39,500 nucleotides of DNA from an uncultured Eubacteriales bacterium (GTDB lineage Bacteria > Bacillota > Clostridia > Oscillospirales > CAG-272): contig CAKTAA010000013.1 in assembly GCA_934526185.1 (NCBI GenBank), positions 1 through 39,500 of the forward strand. Reading direction: 5' to 3'. The position numbers and the translations under genes are program-made. Every line of letters starts with the position of its first letter. The first letter of the stretch is position 1. The notes beneath the pieces are model-generated. The model saw nothing but the letters and a program-made list of their open reading frames with translations. It searched no databases and was not told where the DNA came from. Of this stretch, positions 6,371 through 16,000 are shown piece after piece.

Positions 6371-8578
6371 GTGGCAATCAACAAGGCGATGAAAGCGGCT
6401 TTAAAGGTGCTTTCCTACCCCGATCCCGATATAAAAAAATCATACAAGCTTGTGCGAAAGCTTGAAAAAGCAACATCAAAACGCATATCGAATCCGAAAA
6501 TCTGTGAAATACGGAATGTCGCTGTTGCCAGAGAAGGTTTTGATATACCTGTACGCATCTTTTCAGTAAAAAACGGAAAGCCAAAGGGAGTTATTCTGTT
6601 TTTCCACGGCGGCGGTTGGGTCAACGGCGATATTGACTCCTATACAGGCGTCTGTATCAGAATGGTTGAGGAGCTTTCCCGCACAGTCGTTTCGGTTGAC
6701 TACCGCAGAGCTCCTGAATATAAATTTCCGAATGCAACAGAGGATTGTTATGAGGTAGCCAGACAGCTCTTCGCCGGTCTTCTGCTTCCCGAATTTTTTT
6801 CAAACGATATCAGCATCATGGGAGACAGTGCCGGAGGAAATCTTGCAGCCGCCGTCAGCCTCATGGCGAGGGACAGGGGTGAATTTCTGCCGAAACGCCA
6901 AATTCTGATTTATCCTGCAACCGGAAATGATCACTCCCCTGACTCCCCATTTGAATCGGTAAAAAGCAACGGTTCTGATTATTTGCTGACCTCGAAACGC
7001 ATCGTTGGGTACATGGAATTATATATATCCTCAAAGGACGATCTACAAAACCCATATCTCGCCCCGCTGCTTGAAGAGGATCTCAGCAATCAACCCAAAA
7101 CACTCATCATCACCGCAGAATTCTGTCCCCTGCGCGATGAGGGTGAAGAATACGGGCGCCGTTTGTCAGATGCAGGAAACAGCGTTCTGGTATACAGAAT
7201 GCCGGATGCGCTGCACGGCTATTTCTCACTACCTCTGAAAATGCGCAAGATACGGAAAACATTCAGTGTCATACGCAGCTTTCTCGGTGACGACAGGCTG
7301 ACAGATAATCACGCATCAGATTGGATTCGTCTTGACAACGCGGCAAAAATATTCCCGCCGACAACCTCTAAACACGACGAAAAGGTTTTCCGTTTTTTCT
7401 GTCAGCTAAATGAAGCGGTTGACAGCCGGGTACTTCAGAGTTCTTTGGATTTTACCGTAGAAAGATTCCCTTTTTACCGTTCCGTTCTGAAAAAAGGAAT
7501 CTTCTGGTATTACTTTGAAGGCAGCTCGCTCTCGCCCGTGGTAAGAGAGGAATACCGTGAGCCCTGTTCCCGCATTTACAACAGCAACCGGAAAAGTTTG
7601 CTGTTTGAAGTGACATATTACAGAAACCGTATAAATTTTGAGGTGTATCATGCACTTGCAGACGGAGAAGGAGCCATGCGTTTTTTTCAGACGCTTATCT
7701 CCTGTTATCTGAAGAAATGTCATGCCAAGGAAATACCCGTCATGCCGCAGGTCGCCTATGATGCGTCGGAATCCGAAAAAAAGGATGACAGTTTTTTTAG
7801 ATATTACAGCAAACGCAAAATACCGCATGCTGAAAAAATGGTGAGAGCCTATCGGCTGAGCGGAGAACAGCTTGATACGCATCCGCTTGCCGTAATTGAG
7901 GGCTGTATACCGCTGAAAAAGCTACTGGCTGCCGCCCACGAACACGACGCAACGATAACCGCGCTGCTGATTGCCGTACTCATGCGTTCGATAGCCGACA
8001 GCATGCCTGTGCGTGAAAGGTCAAAACCGGTCGTGATTACAGTGCCTGTCAATCTTCGTAAATATTTTGATTCCAAATCTGCCCGCAATTTTTTCGGAAT
8101 CATCAATGTTGAATATAATTTTTCATGTCAGTCTGGCGAACTTGCGGATATTATAAAGCACGTCGGCGACAGTATGAAAAGCTATTTGAAGCGTGATAAA
8201 TTAGCCGACCGCATGAGCGGCCTTTCCTCAATCGAAAATCTTCTTCCCGCAAGAATTGTTCCCGTTTTTATAAAGGATCCGAGCCTTAAGCTGGCAAACT
8301 ACATTGCTGAAAAAAGCGTTACAGCCTCGTTTTCCAATTTGGGCTGCATTGAAATGCCGGACGAATTTTCACCCTACATCGATAAATTCGGTGTCATCAG
8401 CTCTACCAACCGGCTTCAGGCATGCATGTGCTCCTATAAAGACAAGTTTGTCATCGGCTTCACTTCCCCTTTTCTTTCGACCGACGTTCAATGCCGTTTT
8501 TTCAGAACGCTTGTAAATTTCGGTCTTGAAGTTGAAATAACGTCAAATCTCGGAGGAGACGGCAATGTTATATTGTAA
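6371..8578 (+). CDS. Fusion of HSL-family alpha/beta hydrolase and condensation-type acyltransferase
   Basis: The protein has 735 residues. Residues 1-310 are a hormone-sensitive-lipase-type alpha/beta hydrolase: oxyanion motif HGGGW (about 79), nucleophile elbow GDSAGG (about 150), a likely acid Asp in PLRDEGEEY (about 253), and His in DALHGYF (about 282). Residues 340-735 resemble the alcohol acetyltransferase/PapA/condensation superfamily, with the catalytic HxxxDG motif as HALADG (about 426) and a closing SNLG stretch. The first half should cleave esters and the second should move acyl groups to a hydroxyl or amine; substrates are unknown. The GTG start has AAAGGA twelve bases upstream, rather far, and an ATG lies at 6389. 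It overlaps the next gene by 14 bases, so the two products are probably made together. Domain calls are firm; the pathway is not. Confidence 0.85.
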   Translation: MAINKAMKAALKVLSYPDPDIKKSYKLVRKLEKATSKRISNPKICEIRNVAVAREGFDIPVRIFSVKNGKPKGVILFFHGGGWVNGDIDSYTGVCIRMVEELSRTVVSVDYRRAPEYKFPNATEDCYEVARQLFAGLLLPEFFSNDISIMGDSAGGNLAAAVSLMARDRGEFLPKRQILIYPATGNDHSPDSPFESVKSNGSDYLLTSKRIVGYMELYISSKDDLQNPYLAPLLEEDLSNQPKTLIITAEFCPLRDEGEEYGRRLSDAGNSVLVYRMPDALHGYFSLPLKMRKIRKTFSVIRSFLGDDRLTDNHASDWIRLDNAAKIFPPTTSKHDEKVFRFFCQLNEAVDSRVLQSSLDFTVERFPFYRSVLKKGIFWYYFEGSSLSPVVREEYREPCSRIYNSNRKSLLFEVTYYRNRINFEVYHALADGEGAMRFFQTLISCYLKKCHAKEIPVMPQVAYDASESEKKDDSFFRYYSKRKIPHAEKMVRAYRLSGEQLDTHPLAVIEGCIPLKKLLAAAHEHDATITALLIAVLMRSIADSMPVRERSKPVVITVPVNLRKYFDSKSARNFFGIINVEYNFSCQSGELADIIKHVGDSMKSYLKRDKLADRMSGLSSIENLLPARIVPVFIKDPSLKLANYIAEKSVTASFSNLGCIEMPDEFSPYIDKFGVISSTNRLQACMCSYKDKFVIGFTSPFLSTDVQCRFFRTLVNFGLEVEITSNLGGDGNVIL

Positions 8579-9230
8579 AAAATGCGGTGTCAGCATAAAA
8601 GGACGGCCGGATTTCTGTCCGTTATGTCAGGGAAATCTTACAGGGACTCCTGACGGCTGCGACACTTTTCCGGAGATCAATGCAAAAGTCGGACGTTTTT
8701 CACTCGCCGTCCGCATTGCGGCTTTTTTCTCTGTCGCCGCTGTTCTCATTTGTGCTGCCGTGAATTATTCGCAATCAGGAACCCTTATCGGTTGGTGGCT
8801 TTATGTCGCGGGCGGCTCGGCATCCTTGTGGCTGCCTTTCGGTGTGGCGATGCGTTTGCGCGGTAATATTACCAAAAGCATTGTTTTCACGGCGGCAGTG
8901 TGCTGTGTTATTGCTTTTTTCTGGGACCTGTCTACCGGATACCGCGGATGGTCGCTTGATATCGTCCTGCCTGTTACCTGCTGCGCCGCTATGCTTGTCA
9001 TGGCAATTATCGCGCGTATTCTAAGCCTGCACATCGAGCAGTATATTTATTATTTGATCATCAATATCATTTTTGGCATTGTTCCTTTGATCCTGCTGTT
9101 CTGCGGTGTCATCCGTTTCGTTTATCCCTCTGTTGCATGTGTGGCAGCAAGCGCTATTTCCCTGACAGCGCTGTTGATTTTCGAGGGCAAAGCGCTGAAA
9201 GCGGAAATCATCAGAAGAACACATCTGTAA
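8565..9230 (+). CDS. Zinc-ribbon membrane protein (DUF6320-like)
   Basis: The protein has 221 residues. It begins with a zinc ribbon, CKKCG (residues 4-8) and CPLC (18-21), followed by five or six hydrophobic helices from about residue 48 to 210, including a Trp/Gly-rich loop (GWWLYVAGG). This matches the DUF6320 type often seen beside alcohol acetyltransferase-like genes (recalled, not searched). GGAGGAG lies just before the ATG inside the end of the upstream gene, and the two frames overlap by 14 bases, so translation is coupled. It probably sits in the cytoplasmic membrane and may bring the acyltransferase to its lipid or ester substrate (inference). Confidence 0.8.
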   Translation: MLYCKKCGVSIKGRPDFCPLCQGNLTGTPDGCDTFPEINAKVGRFSLAVRIAAFFSVAAVLICAAVNYSQSGTLIGWWLYVAGGSASLWLPFGVAMRLRGNITKSIVFTAAVCCVIAFFWDLSTGYRGWSLDIVLPVTCCAAMLVMAIIARILSLHIEQYIYYLIINIIFGIVPLILLFCGVIRFVYPSVACVAASAISLTALLIFEGKALKAEIIRRTHL

Positions 9231-9282
9231 CACAGTCAACTGCTTTAAAAAATAATCAGGCTATATACAAAAGGAGTTTATC

Positions 9283-9775
9283 ATGTTACGTAAGGCATTA
9301 GAAAACGACCGCTTTGAATTTGGTAAAATATACTGCCATTCATGGAAAGAGGCGTACAAAAACATTCTGCCCCGAGATTATCTTGATTCGCTTACGCCAG
9401 AAGGCTGTGCGCCGAAATCGGTAAATTCAAAAAAATAATTTTATCTTTGAAGAAAACGGTACAACCGCCGGACTTGTAAATTTCGGAACACCAAGAGATA
9501 TGCAAACAGAGGACCGCGTGGTGGGGGAGCTTCGTGCCCTTTACGTTTTACCTGAATTTTGGGGAAAAGGTATCGGGCGAAAGCTCTTTGGTGCGGCCGA
9601 AAAAGAACTGCAATCGGCAGGCTATGCCGGTTTTTATCCGTGGGTACTCGGTGATAACATGAGGGCAAGAGGGCTTTATGCGAAAATGAAAATGGTGAAT
9701 ACCGGCACAGAAAGAAACATCCAGCTTGCAGGGATGGAACTGACGGAGGTCAAATACACTCTGACATTTGTGTGA
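9283..9775 (+). pseudogene. GNAT N-acetyltransferase broken by a frameshift in an A7 run
   Basis: The ATG at 9283 has AAGGAG eight bases upstream and reads MLRKALENDRFEFGKIYCHSW..AYKNILPRDYLDSL, a typical GNAT N-terminus. This frame stops after the A run at 9429-9435. One frame over, the rest follows: NNFIFEENGTTAGLVNFG, then the acetyl-CoA site LYVLPEFWGKGIGRKLF and a normal C-terminus (stop at 9775). Removing one A from the A7 run restores a single protein of about 163 residues. The gene could be a recent pseudogene, a phase-variable gene, or a sequencing error in a homopolymer. It is 52 bases behind the zinc-ribbon membrane gene. Confidence 0.8.
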
Positions 9776-9946
9776 ACGGGTTTTTCCGCACCTCAGAAAT
9801 TGCCGCCCGCTCTGCCGCAGATACCGTAACGGGTATGCCGCATTTTTCTCATATAATTTTCTGTACCAGAATCTGCACCACCGTGTGAAACATAGACACA
9901 GATTCGATGAGCTTTTCTGTCTTTGTCACGATAAACCGTACGAAAA

Positions 9947-9991
9947 GCCGTGCCTCAACTTGGATATACATAATCCAAATCGGGGCACGGC
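9947..9991. terminator. Long hairpin between convergent genes, probable bidirectional terminator
   Basis: GCCGTGCC (9947-9954) pairs with GGCACGGC (9984-9991), and TTGGAT (9960-9965) pairs with ATCCAA (9973-9978). On the minus strand TTTT follows at once; on the plus strand a T run comes about 18 bases later. It lies between the ends of the GNAT remnant and the glucan synthase gene. Confidence 0.65.
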
Positions 9992-10039
9992 CGTTATATT
10001 GGTCATATTTTTTTAGTCCGAAATCGACAGACAGAAGCG

Positions 10040-13000
10040 TTACGGTATCCTCATCTCAACCGTATGCCGTCCGCCGTCAAAAGGAAAGAAAGCCGGAGAT
10101 AAAAACTCCATATGCGCACCGTCTGAGATGATATCAGCCTTTCCCCCCTTCGCGCGGGAAACTGTCACAGTATACACCGTTTCCTTTTTACAGATTTCAA
10201 ACTGAAAAGCATTGAAATCTCCGCAAAGCTTCGGTGTCATAAAAAATCCGTTTTTCTCTTCCCGATAACCGATTAGCTTTTCCAGTACAACTTTATAGTA
10301 CCAGGAGGCCGCACCGGTATACCAGCTCCAGCCGCCTCTGCCCTCATATCCCTTTGCATAGGATACGTCTCCGCAGAGAACATAGGGTTCGGTTTGATAC
10401 TTTGCCGCGCTTTGAGCGTCTTCTGCAATGTCTATGGGATTGATTGCCCTGAGTATAGAAAATGCCTGTTCATCCTTTCCGGCGGCAAACAAACCCCATA
10501 TCCCCCAGATTGCTGCATGCGTATACTGTCCGCCGTTTTCGCGTATTCCCGGCAGGTATCCCTTGATATAGCCCGGATCCTTCTCGGTTTTATCAAATGA
10601 AGGTGCAAACAGACGGAACACCCTGTCCTCCGGACACCACAGTTGGGAAACCGCCTCCTGAAGAGCACTGTCTACATGCTCCCTTGAAAAAACGCCACCG
10701 CCGTCTGCCTCATTGACAATAGCGGAAAAGGACTGCGGCAGCAGATCAATCCGGCATTCATCGCAGGATTGATCCCCCAACGGCGCTCCGTCGTCGTAGA
10801 AGCCCCTCACATACCAGCTTCCGTTGTATGCGCTGGCGTTGACAGCATTCTTTAACTGTTCGTAAACTCCGCGATATTTCTCCGCGCCGTCATAATCCTT
10901 TTGCATTTCACACAAGGGTAAAAACTTCCGAATTACCAGCATTTCAAACATGGCAAGCCACACGCTTTCTCCTTTTCCACCGATTCCTACATGGTTCATG
11001 CCATCGTTCCAATCGCCTCCACCCATGAGCGGCAATCCGTGAGAACCGAAGCGAAAACTTCTTTCCAGCGCCCTGACGCAGTGCATATACACGCTTTCTT
11101 TCTCATCGCTTCTCGACGGATATTCAAAGCGCTCCGCCTCATGCTTCCCAAGCTCCGGACTCAGTAAATACCGTATTCTTTTATCAAGCAGTTCCTTATC
11201 GCCCGTTGTCGTAACGTACTCAGCCGCAACATACGGTAGCCACAGGAGGTCATCCGAATACCGTGTACGAATTCCCATATGATAGCTCCCCGGTCTTTCC
11301 CCGCGGATTTCATGCCACCAATGCTGAACATCGCCCTCAAAATATTGATGTGCTGCACATCTGTATATCTGGGCAGCAGCCAAATTCGGCTTCAAATAAA
11401 TCATCGACAGAACATCCTGCAGTTGATCGCGGAAGCCGTATGCCCCGCTGGATTGGTAAAAACCACAGCGACCGTACAAACGGGAACGAAGCGTCTGGCG
11501 CGGCAGCCACTCATTGAACAGCACGTCAAGTGCTTTTACCGATGATTTTAGATGAAACACACAAGTCAGCTTTTCATCCTCCTCCGCTTGTTGTATTACG
11601 TCTCTCTGCACAGCATCTATCGTCCCGTATTTTGAACGAATATACTCGGCAGCGGTTCTTCCGCGTGCTGCGCACAGTACAAAAGCCGCCGTATAGCTGT
11701 CACGGTTTCCAAGCAGAATTTCTTTTCCGCAGACGGCTGCCGGCTTATCCTCCGCGGTTTTATACGGAAAAGCCTCCGACAGCTTTGTATATAGAATTGG
11801 CGCCGGCTCCTCCGGCATAAACAGGATCATGTCATTCATCTTCCACGTCTGCTCTAATCTGTTGGAGACAACCAGTGCGGATCCGTGTTTTTCCACTTGA
11901 ATCAACCGCTTTTGCCGAAGCGATTCTCCCATGACCGGCTCTGCAAAATACAGGACTGCCGCATGTATTTCCATCTCGGTCCTTATGACTGTCAATCGGA
12001 TTTGAACGATCTTGGCATACAGACGGGCAGCAACCGTCGCGGTTACTTCAAAGACAATTGTGAATTTTTGTTCGTGAATTTCACCGGTATATACCGCCGC
12101 TCCCGCTTTATATTTCACACGGTCGGAAACCGCACACAAATCGTAATCCGTATAGCTCTTTTCAGATTTATCCCGGAAAACGCGCAACAGGATTCTTTCA
12201 CCGTTTTCAGTCGTATAGGAGTCGTTGGACCATGCGGTCAACCGTTTTTTGGAGGCATTTTCATACCAGGTACAGCCAATTGAATTCTGTGTCAGCAGCG
12301 TACCGAAATTCGGAGAGGTGAGAAGATAACTCCACGGCCGGCTGACTTTTTCCTTTTCAACGACAAAGCTGCTTCCGTCATCCTCAAACGATCCGCCCTC
12401 TGTTTTCAGATCTGTCCGGCTCTGATCTCTCTGAACAGCATCCTCAGAAGCTTTCTCCTTATCTGTCATTCCCCCCTCTGAGTGCTGAAATGCCCGCCTG
12501 CAGATAATCTGTAGTCCCGAAAGGTAATCGCCGCGGAACACGGCGGACAGTTTTTCGTTGGCATCTGCCACCGCCTGTTCTCCAGAAAGATCAAGGGAGC
12601 ATTCCGCCGCCCGAAAGAGCATCTCATAAAACTCTCCTTCCTTTTCCGTGCGGTTTAAAAGAAAAATACCTTTGCTGCTATTTTTAAAATGGGACATGCC
12701 GTTTATTTCAATCAATTCTTCCATATCATGGAATACCGGCGAATGGTAGCGATCTGTCTCGTCAATCATAAAAACCAAATCAAGCGCAACCCCACACACA
12801 GTCAGGTATTTATGAGCGCGGATCAGTGAGGAAGCCACCTCGGTGTTATGCGGACGAAGTGAACGGGGCTCTGTTATCGCGACCGCTATCACCGGATAGT
12901 CTCCGGAAATGCCGTGGCGCCATAGAGCATGCTGTGTAAGGTTCCCTTTTCCGGTCAATTCTCCCTGAACCGTTTTGCCGAGGCAGACAGCGGAAAGCAT

Positions 13001-16000
13001 CAGTCGAAGAACCGGTTCGTCAGAAGGCAGAATCCCGGAAATTTTCCGTATCACGCTGCACGTTTCCGATTTCAGTGATTCCCGTTCCTCTTCGCTTGCA
13101 AACTGCTCCAAAGCACGTTCCCGTGTGTGTGCAGCCGAAAGATGATAGGCAAAAGAAGCGTGTCCCGAAAGATCGGCTTCAGTGCTCAGACGGTAAGCGG
13201 CAATTGGCTCCATGCACGCCGGTGCACTCACAGTCAGATTGGTCTGAAGAAGTTTTTCAATATCCCGTTCTCCGAACTGCGGCTGCAGCAGGCCCTCGGC
13301 TGATCCGGCGGCGCTCCGCTCTCCTCCCGTTCCTCTGACAACAAGAAAATATTCCTTTGTTCCCGCTTCTCTTTTCCGTCTGCGAAAGCAGAGCAGTCCA
13401 TTTTCCGCGTCATATTCTGTCTCAAGAAACAGTTTTGAAAAGGCGGGATGCGTATGGTACTCTCTGCCTGAAAGCACTGGCTGAAAATACAACAGACAGC
13501 GCACTTCACCTGTGACGCCGGATATTTCCGCCGCAGCCTCGATCATGTTTTTTTCTGGATATACCTGAAACTCGACCGCAGCCTCGACACCGTCCTTTTC
13601 ATATCTTGCCGTATAGCGTACCGCGCAGACGGATGAAGTAAAAGCAAAGCGTCCGTCTGAATCTCCTCCGCATACCGCCGCTGTATGATAAATCCGCCCG
13701 TTTGCATAAAAAATACACTGAAGCCCTTTTAATGGTTCTGCCATGCTGAAATCCGGATAGGATATGGATATTTTTCCGTATTCCAAATATACATGTCCAA
13801 GATTGGTCGCTATCAGTCGAGCCTGAGTATTGGAGAGTACGGCAAACCGTATCCCCTCCTCTCCGGTTATTTCTTCAGTTTTTACTTCATCCTCTGTAGA
13901 AAAACGTACCTTATCCGGTATATAAGCGCTGGTGCTCCTTTCGTGTGCCTGTGCCTCTACCGGGACTTTTTCTTCCAGCAGCTCACTTCCCGCAGCCATC
14001 TGTGCATCACTGAAAAATCGTCGCTGAAAAATGTTTTCAAATCGCGCATTGGCAAGCGCAGCCATGCTCATTCCGAGGTGATGCGCCATAAAGCTGCGTA
14101 CAATGGCCGCCCCATCCCCGACTCTTCTTTTTGTAAAATCCAAAGCGTCATAGAAACCGTATTTACCATAGGCTCCGAAGCGCTCCATGCTGTCAAGGTT
14201 GTCAAAAATATCGTCAATTGCGTCGCCGCCCCGCGCAAGCATCAAAAAGGATGCATACGGTGCGATCACGGCATCTTTGTTCAGTCCGCGCTTTAAACCG
14301 AGCGACTGAACGCCGAAAGCACGATACTGATAATTCATCTCTCTGTCAAATTCAAAAAACGCACTTTCTGACACGCCGTAAATACGCTGCGGCGCTACTC
14401 CCGTTCTATTGATAGCAATGGTTTTCTGCCGCTGCATCTCAAACGCAAACGAGAGTGCTTCGTCTGGAAACGAACCCGGCGGTGTCGGCAGCCACAGACA
14501 CGGCATAAAGTACTCAAACGCAGTTCCTGTCCATGAGAGGCAGCCGATTCTGTGTTTCTTCTCTGTTATCTTTCTCGACAGCATTCTCCAGTTTTTTTTC
14601 GGTACAATGCCGGAGGAAACCGCATAATAACTGGCTGAACGCGCTTCGCTCATATAAAAATCATAGTAGTTTTCGCTGTAAACGGCTTTCATCGGTTGAT
14701 ACCCAAGATAAAACAGCGCCTTTTTATCATGATACAGCACCCGGAAATCCGTCTCTGAAATCAATGCTTCAATCCGTCCATATAATTCGGCCAGCCGTGT
14801 ATCCTCCGCCATATACGTTTTGAGACCTTCCTTTAAGCATATCAGCGTACAGATAAAGTTACCGCTGTCAACTGTTGAAATATATGGCTCTCCAAGAAGT
14901 TCAAGCGTTTCGGTATCATACCAGTTATACAGATGCCCTTTCCACTTTTCCATATTTTCAATGGTTACAAGTGTCCGATCCAGGCGTTCATACATTTCAC
15001 CGGTTGACAGGAAAGAAAAATCGCGGGCCGCCAACACACACATCAAATACAGCCCGATATTAGTCGGTGAGGTCCGATGTGCGACCGTCAGCTCCGGTAT
15101 GAGCTGTATATTATCCGGCGGCAGATAATGATCCCCTTCTGTCACATATTTTTCAAAGTATTTCCAAATATCCGCTGCATACCTCTCATATACTGCGCTG
15201 TAATCTCTGTTCTTTTTTACATCCGCTTTCCGTGTCAGCGGCCTGGAAAGATATGCAAAGACTGCCGGCGCCGCCACCCACGCCATACCGATCAGCTTGC
15301 CGGGAAGATATCCGAAGCCGATTAGAAGCAGTCCGGCAAGCGATGAAAACCACATACGCCGGTAATGAATCCATACTGAATTTTTTGGCCTCTGTCTGGC
15401 ATCGTTCTCTCCGGCGGTCACCCATGCAAGCATATGGCGGTGAGAAATCAACATGCGGAACAAGGCACGTATCACAGCGTCAAGCGTAACAGAGGCCTGA
15501 TATGCAAGCGCGCAGAATTGATAGACCGTTTCCGCGAAAATATGCGGCAGCGGAGCAGGGACGCCTGACGAAAAGCGGCGGCAGAATACCGAGGTTCTTC
15601 CTTCTGCGAGATGGCTTACCAAAAAAGCTGCAAACGGAAACCACAAGTATGCGGACGCACTGAGTACCGCATACCATGCATGCGGGAAATCAAGAAGGCT
15701 GAGCAGTATCAGTGCTGCGACTGAGGACGGCATGCATAACGCTCTTCGAACGTTGTCCCGGATTAAAAAACGCGCAGCTCCTCCCACTGGATTCGGTATC
15801 TTTTTATTTTCAGCATTCCGTACCGTTCGTCCGGAAAAACGGAGCGCCTGAACATCTCCGCGCACCCACCGGTGTAAACGGTCATAAAAGGACAGCGGCG
15901 TTTTTGGAATGCTGTCCGTCAGTTCAATTTCCGGCACATAGGCGGTACGCAGACGAAGTCCTTCTAAAAAGTCGTGGCTCAAAACCGTCTCCTCAGGAAA

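Noticed and set aside
13793..14296. 167-codon plus-strand frame inside the glucan synthase gene
   Set aside because: Antisense to the glucoamylase-like domain; no family features.
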